Assembly (NCBI GenBank): GCA_017354895.1
Contig: CP071496.1
Location: 2,108,001 to 2,172,000 of the forward strand
Reading direction: 5' to 3'
DNA length: 64,000 nt
From: Podospora comata
Taxonomy: Eukaryota > Ascomycota > Sordariomycetes > Sordariales > Podosporaceae
Below the pieces are notes generated by a model. That model saw only the letters and a list, made by a program, of their open reading frames with translations, had not been told where the DNA came from and ran no database searches. Positions 10,882 to 20,448 of this stretch are shown piece after piece. The position numbers were made by a program, and so were the translations under genes. Position 1 is the first letter of the stretch. The number at the start of each line of letters is the position of its first letter.

Positions 10882-12581
10882 ATGACCACCACCACACTCC
10901 AAGAAGAAACCCTCACCGCCGCCTCCCTGGCAGGCGGCGATGTCCCCCCCACCGTCTCCTCAACCCAACCACCAACCTCGGACCCATCAACCTACAAATT
11001 CCTCAAGGCCATGCTCCCCCACCTCCCCTTGCTCCTCCGCACCGCCGTCCTCCACCTCCTCCGCCTCTCCCCCCAGTCCCCCTACCTAGACCTCAAAACC
11101 GCCCTCATCGTCAGCGTCCTCCGCGCCTACATCAACCCCCCCAACCCAAAGACCATCTCCGAAACCAAACACTTCCTCAACCGCTTCCCCAGCATCAAAG
11201 GCAAGATCTGGGTCGCCACCTACTCCATCCCAACCCCCACCCCAGAAACCCAAACCGCCATCCAATCCCTCTTCTCCAGCGCCATCACCGCCCTCTCCCA
11301 CGATGGAAAAACTCGTCTGCCGTCAATGCCCGAGGTGAGGAGTGTGGAAGGTGAGTGGACGGGCTACCGCGCCAACGCCACTTCCTCCAGCCGTCTCCCG
11401 GAGGGTTTGTCACAGGGGGAGCTGTACAGCGAAATGATGAAGGAAGCAACCGGCAAGTCAACAATCCTCTACTTCCACGGCGGCGCCTACTGGCTCATGG
11501 ACCCAGCCACTCACCGCCCCACAACAAAAACACTGGCCAAAGTCACCGGGGGGAGGTGCTTCAGCGTGCGGTACCGTCTCGCGCCAGAGGACCCGTTTCC
11601 GGCGGCGGTGATGGACGGGTTGGTGGCTTACCTGGGGCTTTTATACCCGCAAGAGGGGGCTTTTCACGCTGCTGTTCCGGCGGAGGAGATTGTTTTTGCG
11701 GGTGATAGGTAGGTACCTCTTCCCTTCCCACCCCCCTTTTTTTTTTCTCTCTCTTTTTTTTTCTTTTTTCTTTCTTTTTTTTTCTTTTTTCTTTCTTTTT
11801 TCTTCTTTTTTTCCCCCCTTCTCCCACATATCACTAACGTTTTTTCCTTTTCCCCCCCTATTCTAGTGCTGGTGGCAACCTCTGCTTGTCGCTGTTGCAG
11901 CTCATCCTCCACCTTCACAGATCAGGCCGGAAGGAAGTGGTGTACAACGGCAGAACAGTCGAAATCCCAATCCCGGCAGGCCTGGCGTTGAACTCCCCCT
12001 GGACGGACGTCACCCACTCCTCCCCTTCTTGTGTGTCAAACGCACCGTTTGATTACCTACCCGAACCATCTGTTCTCCACTCTGCAGAATCCAAACGCCC
12101 TGCTTGCTCCATCTGGCCTTCTACCCCCAAACGTCGCCACATTTATGTCTCTGACGAATTGATGACCCACCCGCTGGTGTCGGTGGTTCTGGCAAAGAGC
12201 TGGGAGGGAGCGCCGCCGGTTTACATCTGTACAGGCTGGGAGCTGCTCGCGGATGAGGATAAGTATCTCGCGAAAAAGATGTGGGAAGAGGACGGGGTGA
12301 GGGTTAGGTTGGAGGAGTACGAGGGCATGCCGCACTGTTTTGGGTTGATTTTCCCGGGCTTGAAGGAGGCGAGGAGGTGTTTTTCGGGGTGGGGGGGGTT
12401 TATCAAGGAGGTTGTTGAGGGAAGTGGGGAGAGGGGGAGTAGGTTCTTGACTGTTAGGGCGGGGACGCTGGAGGAGGTGGAGAGGAAGGGGGAGGAGGTT
12501 AGTCGGATGAGGGGGGAGGTGGTCAGGAGTAGGATGGAGGGGATGTTGAGGGGAGGGCCGGAGGCAGTTGCGAAGTTGTGA
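10882..12581 (+). CDS. alpha/beta hydrolase, hormone-sensitive-lipase (esterase) type
   Basis: Exons 10882-11708 and 11867-12581 with a 158-bp pyrimidine-rich intron; 513 residues. The oxyanion-hole motif HGG is at 199-201 (YFHGGAYW), the nucleophile elbow GDSAGG at 274-279 with Ser276, the likely catalytic Asp405 in LLADED and His432 in GMPHCF. This is the full triad of the alpha/beta hydrolase-3 family. The intron falls inside the AGT codon of Ser276, so unspliced RNA would encode a product ending at GDR without the nucleophile. An N-terminal region of about 150 residues resembles the helical part of fungal steryl-acetyl or lipid ester hydrolases. The C-terminal 80 residues are charged and poorly conserved. 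Substrate cannot be named from sequence. No signal peptide is obvious. Confidence 0.85.
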
Positions 12582-12875
12582 GAGAGGGTTTGATGATCTG
12601 GGAGTTTTGGAAAAGTGGAAGCGGGCGTTTTGGTTTGGGGGTTGGGGATTGGGGATTTTTTGACTATATGGAAGGGGAAAAGATAACATACCTGCATTAT
12701 AATAATATATAATTCGATAGCTTTTAGTTGGCAGATATCTTGGTGTTTTTTTATCCTGGCTGGTGGCTTGAATCTGTACTGATACATCCAAGCCAGTTCA
12801 GGTTTACTCTGTCGGCTAACTGGAAAGTGCCAGCAACCAGTCAACCAGGCTAACTATCTCTACATTCACCCGCTC

Positions 12876-12909
<34 letters not shown>

Positions 12910-13126
12910 CTCACTTACATTCTCCTCAACCGTTCGACAGGGGCCCTTCCCCAGAAAGAATCCCAAAATCCCACCATGAGCCGGGACCCACATGGTATCA
13001 TTTCTTGGCAACACTCTTTTGCATCTCACTCTCACCTTTCCCATCTCTCACCCTTCACCTTCACCTTCACCCACCACTCCCCATCCCCCCTTCCCACCTC
13101 CTGTGTGGCCCCCAACTCGGCCCAAA
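12582..13126. other. intergenic, promoter of the DHCR24-like gene
   Basis: No gene seen. It contains the hydrolase 3' flank and a (CT)14 tract (12879-12906) followed by a pyrimidine-rich leader. An in-frame upstream extension of the next gene (from 12992) is Pro/Ser/Thr-rich and judged to be leader. Confidence 0.6.
12879..12906. repeat. (CT)14 microsatellite
   Basis: Uninterrupted CT dinucleotides about 220 bp upstream of the chosen start of the DHCR24-like gene; pyrimidine tracts are common in fungal core promoters. Confidence 0.9.
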
Positions 13127-14623
13127 ATGGACAAGCACCTCAAAACCCTCCACTCCCTCTCCAAAACCCTCACCACCCTCCACCAAACCCGCACCCCCTA
13201 CCGCATCAACCACGGCTCAACAAACTCCACCCGCCCACGCCCTTCCTCCGGCACAGCAACAGTCGACATCTCCAGCCTGAACAACGTCTTATCCGTCAAC
13301 AAAGCAACCAAAACCGCACTCGTGGAACCAAACGTCCCAATGGACAAGCTGGTCGAAGCTACCCTCCCCCACGGCCTGATCCCCCCGGTAGTGATGGAGT
13401 TCCCAGGCATCACCGCCGGCGGCGGATTCGCGGGCACAGCAGGGGAATCCTCCAGCTTCAAGCACGGCTTCTTCGACGACACGGTCAGACAAGTGGAGAT
13501 GGTTCTCGGAGACGGGAAGATCGTACGGTTCGGACCTGACGACGAAGAAAAAGGGGACTTGTTCCGCGGAGCGGCCGGTGCGGTGGGCACGCTGGGGGTC
13601 ACGACGTGTCTGGAGATTCGGCTGATGGACGCGAAAAAGTATGTCAAGACGAGATACCACCGTGCCAGGAGCGTGGCCGAGGCGGTCGAGGTGATCAGGC
13701 GGGAGGTCAGGAACGACGACAACGACTACGTGGACGGCATCCTCTTCAGCAGGGACCACGGCGTGGTCGTCACGGGCGAGCTCACCGATGTCAAGCCCCG
13801 GGCGGCAGAACCACGGACGTTTTCCCGCGCGTGGGACCAGTGGTTTTACCTCCACGCTCAGAACCAACAACAGTCCGAGGAGTACATCCCCCTGGCCGAA
13901 TACCTCTTCCGGTACGACCGCGGCGGCTTCTGGGTCGGCGCCGCGGCCTTTGAGTACTTCAAATTCGTCCCCTTTACCAGGTTCTTCCGCTGGTTTCTGG
14001 ATGACTTTTTGCACACCAGGATGATGTACCGCGCGTTGCACGGGTCGGGCGAGAGCGCGAGGTTTGTTGTGCAGGATGTCGCCATGCCGTTCGAGACCAC
14101 CGAGGCGTTTGTGGATTACACTGCCGAGTCGCTGAACATCTGGCCTCTTTGGCTGTGTCCGCTCAGGCGGAGGGCTCCGCCGACGTTTCACCCTTTTACC
14201 ACTGTTCCGGAGGGGGTCGTCAGGGAAGAAGAAGACATGATGCTCAATGTGGGCGTTTGGGGATGGGGGCCGGACGAACCGGCAAGGTTTGTCGAAAAGA
14301 ACAGGGAGTTGGAGGCAAAAGTCAGGGAGCTGGGGGGCATGAAGTGGCTGTATGCGCACACGTATTACGCCCAGGACGAGTTTTGGGACATGTACAGTGG
14401 CAGGGGGTGGTATGACGAGCTGAGGGAAAAGTACAATGCCGGCCACCTGCCGAGCGTCTGGGACAAGGTCCACGTTGACCCCGAGGCGGCCGGGAACAAG
14501 AAGAGGCACTGGCTCAAGAGGCAGGTGCCGCTGGGGGGGTTTTATGGTATTTGGAAGAGTATTCAGAGCAAGGATTATTTCCTGCATCGGAATGCGGCCT
14601 GGAAGTGGAAGGGGGAGGAGTGA
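13127..14623 (+). CDS. FAD-binding oxidoreductase, DHCR24/DIMINUTO-like
   Basis: Intronless, 498 residues from the ATG at 13127 (AAAATGG context). The frame stays open to an ATG at 12992, but that part is low-complexity Pro/Ser/Thr. A PCMH-type FAD-binding domain covers about residues 30-180, with VEPNVPMDKLVEATLPHG and the flavin-contact segment ITAGGGFAGTAGESSS. The C-terminal half has WLYAHTYY and the FWDMYSGRGWYDELREKY block typical of Delta(24)-sterol reductase homologues. In animals and plants this family reduces the C24 double bond of sterols using NADPH. Fungal ergosterol synthesis does not need this step, and the fungal homologues' substrate is not established to my knowledge, so a sterol role is only a family-based guess. 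No N-terminal membrane anchor is visible, unlike human DHCR24. Confidence 0.88.
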   Translation: MDKHLKTLHSLSKTLTTLHQTRTPYRINHGSTNSTRPRPSSGTATVDISSLNNVLSVNKATKTALVEPNVPMDKLVEATLPHGLIPPVVMEFPGITAGGGFAGTAGESSSFKHGFFDDTVRQVEMVLGDGKIVRFGPDDEEKGDLFRGAAGAVGTLGVTTCLEIRLMDAKKYVKTRYHRARSVAEAVEVIRREVRNDDNDYVDGILFSRDHGVVVTGELTDVKPRAAEPRTFSRAWDQWFYLHAQNQQQSEEYIPLAEYLFRYDRGGFWVGAAAFEYFKFVPFTRFFRWFLDDFLHTRMMYRALHGSGESARFVVQDVAMPFETTEAFVDYTAESLNIWPLWLCPLRRRAPPTFHPFTTVPEGVVREEEDMMLNVGVWGWGPDEPARFVEKNRELEAKVRELGGMKWLYAHTYYAQDEFWDMYSGRGWYDELREKYNAGHLPSVWDKVHVDPEAAGNKKRHWLKRQVPLGGFYGIWKSIQSKDYFLHRNAAWKWKGEE

Positions 14624-14938
14624 GCGGTGATGGGTGTGTGTGTGTGTGTTGATATTGTATAGATAAATAATAAGTATACGTGACTAGAATGGGTATGGAT
14701 AATGTAAGACAATCCTACTTTGTATCATTCAGTCAACATAAACCGGCCAAGCAGCACTTTTGATTCTTCATACAACTCCCTGTCACAAACAGCAACCTCA
14801 GTCAAGACACACATATGAGTTTACTCCTTGTATTTCTCTCACTCCTCTCGTTCACCCCCTTTTCGGACCCCAGACTAGCCTAACGAAAACAAAAACACAA
14901 ACGAAAATACTCAAAACACGCCCCTAGGCACCAAAAAA

Positions 14939-14976
<38 letters not shown>

Positions 14977-15488
14977 CAAGCATAATAGATAACCACCCAC
15001 TCCTCTCATCCACCTCTGCCGCCTATCGTACAAATTGTTCTTGGTTGTCCGTGCTCACCCCTCCCCTTCGTAGCTAAAACGTATGAATAGGTAGGCCGAA
15101 CAGTCGCCAGAGCGCTCAAATGATATACACAAGAACGTAAAAACAAAATAATCTTTTCGACCAAACAGTCAAAGGCCACCGCCTCCAGAGAAGATACCGA
15201 GGGGAAAAAAAAAAAAAAAAAAAAAAAAGGGAGACATGTCCGTCGGGACTTGAGGTATGTTAAATGTAATTGTTGATAATCGTTCCCAACAGTGTGGGTA
15301 TTGGTCCTTCGATGTGGTTCCATCACCAACGTGATGTCCATCATATGTTGTGTATCCGCGTGGATATGGTGTGGTGTTCTTTTTCGTGGGAGTTCCTCGT
15401 GGTGTGTTTGTGCTTCGTTCCCCAAAAACTCTGCCAAGGGTCGGTTGTGACACTCCGTGTCCAGATCTCAGTGCGCGTCCAGTCGAGT
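14624..15488. other. intergenic between convergent genes, A-rich
   Basis: Holds the 3' flanks of the DHCR24-like gene (+) and VCX1 (-). Contains a short TG repeat at 14634-14650, a 33-base A-run (14942-14974) and a 24-base A-run (15205-15228). No coding signal. Confidence 0.65.
14942..14974. repeat. poly-A tract, 33 bases
   Basis: Uninterrupted A-run in the convergent intergenic region. No element-like sequence is recognisable 5' to it. Confidence 0.85.
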
Positions 15489-16993
15489 TTACCCACTCGC
15501 CCAGAAAGCCAAGGCAATAATCATGTAAAGCCCCAGCAACATGGCTCCCTCCAGGTAGTTTGACTTGCCGTCCTGCACCGTGTATGTCACCACGAGCACC
15601 GACACAGCAAAAGCCACCGTCTGGAATGTCTCGAATCTGAGTGTCATGGGCACACCTATCGCCCAGCCCAGCAGAACCAACGACGGAGTCACCAGCAGCG
15701 AAATCTGGATGCTAGACCCAATTGCAACACCCATGGCCAGATCCATCTTGTTCTTCACAGCCACCACACAGGCAGTAACATGCTCCGCCGCGTTGCCGAC
15801 AATCGGGATGAGAATCAAGCCGATAAACGTCTTGTTGAGGGCACCGCTTTCGGCCACGGCGTCGATGCTGTTGACCATGTGGTCGGCGCAAAAGCTGATG
15901 ACTAGGGTGGTGAGCAACAGCACGATACCAGCCGACCAGGGGCCAAGGAGCGGGTCGTGCTCCTCCTCCTCTCCAGCGTTGGGTCCAGCCTCGGACTCGA
16001 ACAGGCGCTTATGTGAACGGAGAGAGAAGATCAGGTACATGACGTAGAGAAAGAGCAAAACGACCGACGAGCAGCGAGAAAGAAGCAGGGCCACCTCCTC
16101 CTTGTCCGAGCCGCTGTCCAGGACGCCGTACAGAGCGGCCGGCAGAATCATGGTTGCCGATGCAAGCGTCATGAGAGAGCATGTCGTCTGGGCCGTGCCC
16201 GCAGAGAAGCTCTGCTCAATCGCGTTTCCGTCGGCGTCGCGCATGTTGGTGAGGCCACCGAGGAAGAAGCACATGCCCAGGACAAGCAAGAGGTTCGAGA
16301 GGATTGAGCCCAGCATGGAGGCCTGGACGATTTCCACCTGGTTGGCCCTCAAGGCCACAATACTGACCTGTTAAGACGTCAGCACGAGCCGGCTGGATGA
16401 ACAACATAGTGCTGAGAGGACATACAATAAGTTCGACGGCATTCCCCAACGTGGCGTTGACCAAGCCACCGAGAGTCTCGCCAAGCCGAGCAGCAATCTC
16501 CTCCGTCGCAAAGGAGAGGATGGCGGCGAGGGGGATGATGGCGAAGAAGTTGAGGGTGAAAACCAATGTTGGGTTCCACTCGTACGTGCCGGCGATGAGC
16601 CCAAAGGGAACAAAAACAAGGAGAACGTTTATCCAAGCTGGTGTGCCGCTGTTAGATAACCTCCATGATATGGCTCAACGTCAAGCTAGGTAGGTGCTTA
16701 CAGCTGAGCAATGTGATCTTGAAGACATTGAAGAAATGCGCCGGCAGCCGGACCAGAGCGTTGGGACTCTTGGTTCCAGGGCTGCTGGTGCGATCAAGAA
16801 GAAGGTGTTTCCAAAAGTTGGCTTCGGAGCCGCCATTAGCGATCCGATGGCCCAAGAGGGGGCTCTCCTCGTCATCCATGCTGGGCGAGCCTGTTTCGTG
16901 AGGTGCTTTGCCGGTGGTTACTCGGCGCAAGATCTGGCGGGTTTGAACGTGAACTGTCAAGCTTGATAAGTAATTGATCAAGCCCTTGCCCAT
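15489..16993 (-). CDS. VCX1: vacuolar Ca2+/H+ exchanger, VCX1 family
   Basis: Exons (minus strand) 16993-16702, 16637-16426 and 16367-15489; introns of 64 and 58 bp with standard borders; 460 residues. The N-terminus is a hydrophilic tail of about 95 residues. About eleven hydrophobic segments follow. Both CAX signature regions are visible once spliced: [13 protein letters not shown] (rebuilt across intron 2) and [21 protein letters not shown]-like sequence in the second half. An acidic loop (EEEEHD) separates the halves, as in fungal VCX1. The family exports cytosolic Ca2+ into the vacuole in exchange for protons. A GTAAGT donor at 17296 (minus strand) and a CAG near 17020 could mark a 5' UTR intron, which I cannot confirm. 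Confidence 0.95.
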
Positions 16994-17128
16994 GATGATG
17001 GGTGAGATTGGAGAGTGAGATGCTGCTGTCTGGTGTCGCCGCGGTCACTGACTCTCATGGCGATGCGCGGACAGTAGCGGTAGGAGAGAGAGCTGACAAG
17101 AAGACAAATTACCTCTCCAGGAGGATGA

Positions 17129-17166
17129 AGGTAGGTAAGGTAAGGTAAGGTAAGGTAAGGTAGGTA
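17129..17166. repeat. (GGTAA)n array
   Basis: About six copies of GGTAA flanked by GGTA units, upstream of VCX1. Read on the gene's strand it is a TTACC repeat. Confidence 0.85.
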
Positions 17167-19217
17167 TGTAGGGGAGTGAGTGGTCGGGTGTCACAGTCGA
17201 GAAAGGGAGCGGTTCATAGCTGCCCAAGAAGACAGACGGGAGTGGTGTGAAGGATGATAAAAGGTAGGGATGACTTGGCAAGATGTATGTACTTACAGGA
17301 CATGATGGATGGCGGCGCGAGAGCGTTTTCACGTCGCAGTCACCAGGGGAAATCGGGAACAAATTGGGGGGCCCTGGACTCGGCAGCGAAAATGGGGCGA
17401 ACGGCAGACTGGGACTGGCTGGGACCGCTGGAACAAAGGTGGGGTTGCCCCTAAGCCGGTCCAGGATACAAAGACAAAGTCTCCGCCCGGCCAAACGCTG
17501 TCTGCTGAACCGCCAAACGCACCCAAGAACAGCGATCTCGAGGTATGAGAATCTCTCTCTGTGTGTTGCGTCCCTGGAAACCAACCGTCAGTCCAATGCC
17601 ATCCCAACTTTCCACCACTTGTCAAAACACCACTCCGTTTTGCCCTGCGTTAGTTTGCAACCTGCAGCTTGCCCCAAGCAGGTGGTTCCCTTTGTCAACC
17701 ACCGCCCGACATCGAGGAATTCCAATATCCCGAATCAACATTACGAATGTCCCTTCTTGGACAGACAGCAAAAGGGAAAAGGAACGTACCACGTCACACG
17801 TTTCTACCACACTACCACACTACCGCACTTGTCTCTGTTTCCCGCAGGTGCCGGGACTGTCCCTAGACTCTCGGATGGTAACGTCTTTTTCGGAGCGGTC
17901 TGCGGTTTGACGAACGAATCGAGTCCTCTGCCAAGCGTGGCTGTGAAGAAGTTTATTGCGTAGTGGGAAGCTCCGATGTGGATTTTGCTTTGCTGTGCTG
18001 GAGAACGAACGACGGGAAGAAAACTGGTAACATAACCCCGCGATGTTGGAGAAGAGACGAGGAATCTGCTCTGCTGTTGACGTCGACAGACAGGTACGGT
18101 ATGTTGTGCCCCTGAGAATTATTTTGGTACCAACTTCTTGATCTTGGTCCGTGCCGTTCAACGCCTGCCGTGCCGATGCGGGCCTCGAGTGTAGCCGCCC
18201 GATTCTGAAACTTTTGATGCTGAGTATAGATGGGATGTTGTTTCCACTACAGTTAGTCGGACCTACCTTGCTCAACTGAGTGATTCACCGCCTGGCAAGT
18301 TATACCAAAAACTCTTGCCAACAAATTGGCAACCTCAACGGCCTCCTCCAAGACAACACAAACTGGGCACAGCATCAACGACGTAACCAGGGCAGCTGAG
18401 AACAAGCTCTAGCTCCAAAAGCTTGAGCTGCCCTTGTCTAGCCTGTGGAGAAACGTGGAGAAATGCCTTCATGGGTCTGCCTTGCCCGGGCTATCGATAA
18501 GCGAACACCCTGGCTTTTTAGACGTTTCCGGTTGCGTCATGATCCTGGCTCGACGATTGTGTCTCGACGCAATTGCCATCTTCAAAAGAGATCGACAATT
18601 GTCTTTGAAACTCTTACAACCCTCCTTCCAAGATCTTACAATACCGTCAACAGCAAGAAGGACCCCCCAAAGGAAGGATCCCCAAACTTCCCATTTCCAT
18701 TTCACTTTTTACATAATGCAGGTATCATCCAACGTCACCCCATCAACCGTTTGATGAGGCCCAATCTCGACAAGACATCCATCCTATCGCGTTTTCTCTT
18801 CGCGCCTCGCTTTCCTTTCCTCCTCTTCACAGTCCGAGAAGCGAATCACCGGCAGGCAAAATCCCTCGGCAAAACGCTCTTCAAAACGGCCACACGCTGT
18901 TCAACAAATTCCAATCGACTTTCCCCATTTCCCCGTTCGTCCTATTCACCAACTTTGTACCAACAAGTTACACCAAAAGGCACAGCCCACAACTGACCCG
19001 TGCGCAAAGGAGGCCTCCGTGATTTCTCTTGCTTGCCAAGAAATGATAATGTGACGTGAGCACATGGGGTAAGTGCTAGCACTGAAACTGACCCCCACTT
19101 ATTGAGAACATTCTCATCGATTGGTCTGTGTGACCTTTATCAAAATTCAACCTCTCTCGCCTTTTTGAAAGACAAGACTCTCATCGCACGCAAGCTTTGA
19201 GGCGCTGTTTTGTCTTT

Positions 19218-19218
<1 letters not shown>

Positions 19219-19251
<33 letters not shown>

Positions 19252-19257
19252 GGGGGG
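19219..19257. repeat. compound microsatellite (GT)n(GA)nGn
   Basis: A GT run, then a GA run, then seven G. Intergenic. Confidence 0.85.
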
Positions 19258-19389
19258 ATTTGAGGTTGGGTTGGTGTAGTAGGTCTCCGATCTCTCCGTT
19301 CCCAGAAGGGCGTAGGCTGCCTCCTTACTTCTACCCGATCGTCCGGTTCCGATGACACAGGGTACTCGAGAGTCTAGAATTTTGCCCCA

Positions 19390-19390
19390 G

Positions 19391-19424
<34 letters not shown>
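19390..19424. repeat. (TTG)n microsatellite
   Basis: About eleven TTG units; intergenic, in no supportable gene. Confidence 0.85.
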
Positions 19425-19828
19425 GGAACGGGGTTTCGGGGGTTGGACGGTACGGCATGGAGTATGGTGATTATATCTTTTGTGGAACTACTGTCCATGG
19501 TAGGTAGGATAGGTAAGTCGATGCGCTTGACAATAGTTTAAGATGGCTCGCCGTTTGAGACTATCAGCTCGAGGTGGAGGAAGAAATCATCGACACCCGC
19601 TGTGAGAGAACCAACGCTCTCAGTTAAGTTCATCGCTATACCAGGCATTTGCATTCGCAAAACTCGGGAAGCAAGCCACTAAATACGGGCAAGTAACGGC
19701 TATCATCAGCACCTAGAGTCTAGCCTTCGGATCAAATCCAGGGACAAAGGGGAGGAGGAACACGTCTGCCCCTCCATTTTATTCCTGTATGACAGATCAA
19801 GACACATTTCGGTAATTGTTAAAGCAAA

Positions 19829-19842
19829 ACCGGGTACCCGGT
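19829..19842. promoter_or_regulatory. 14-bp perfect palindrome of unknown function
   Basis: ACCGGGTACCCGGT is identical to its reverse complement. CGG...CCG inverted half-sites are the classic binding pattern of Zn2Cys6 dimers; here the half-sites are four bases apart. No nearby start codon ties it to a gene. Confidence 0.3.
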
Positions 19843-20302
19843 GTGGTCATGTCTACAATGTCAAAGACAACGTTGTGTAAAAAATCGGCATGGATGCCCG
19901 AGACTGTATACGATCAACTGCAAGACCTACACATGCAACAATCAGTTTACAAAGATAGAATATACGGTGCCTGTGTCATGACCAACCACGCTCGCGTAAA
20001 TCCAGACCTCCTCTACTCCCCTCACCCTATCCAAGTTGTCTCTCTTTCTGTCTGCAAACTGTCAGCATGTTGCAACACTCACTTGCCCCCTTTCACATCA
20101 TAATCCCACACTCCAAATCCCATATCTTCATCAAATAAACAATACCATCATATTCATACCCCATAATCATACCATCCTAACTCATAACGTAATAATCCCT
20201 GATACCTATCCAGTACCGGATATTCCCCCCCCTAGGTATTCAACTCCAAAACTCCATGCTTGCTTCAAACCTCCTTTTGATGCTCCCAATCCAAGAGCAA
20301 GA

Positions 20303-20330
20303 AAAACCAAAAAAAAAAACGAAAAAAAAA

Positions 20331-20391
<61 letters not shown>

Positions 20392-20416
20392 AAAAAAAAA
20401 AAAACAAAAAAAAACC
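20303..20416. repeat. A-rich tract with an uninterrupted run of 59 A
   Basis: 20332-20390 is pure A, flanked by A-runs broken by single C or G. It lies just downstream of the patatin gene, where it would be a long U/T tract on that gene's strand, within or just past its 3' UTR. Confidence 0.9.
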
Positions 20417-20448
20417 AAAACCCCAAAATCAAATGGGTATCGCAAAGC

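Larger units (their letters stand above)
16994..20448. other. long intergenic region with microsatellites and poly-A tract
   Basis: About 3.5 kb between the VCX1 start and the patatin gene end. Open frames here (for example 17283-17963 + and 17820-18275 -) show no known domain or family pattern. It contains a GGTAA array, a GT/GA/G compound repeat, a TTG array, a 14-bp palindrome and a very long A tract. It probably includes the VCX1 leader. No tRNA or 5S rRNA pattern was recognised. Confidence 0.55.

Noticed and set aside
13289-14587. 432-codon minus-strand frame
   Set aside because: Antisense of the DHCR24-like gene, whose flavin motifs are clear on the plus strand.
17283-17963. 226-codon frame upstream of VCX1
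   Set aside because: No domain or codon bias, overlaps the likely VCX1 leader and repeats.
17820-18275. 151-codon minus-strand frame with a mitochondrial-presequence look
   Set aside because: Arg/Ser-rich but unlike any family I know, with no conserved core and no likely splice partners.
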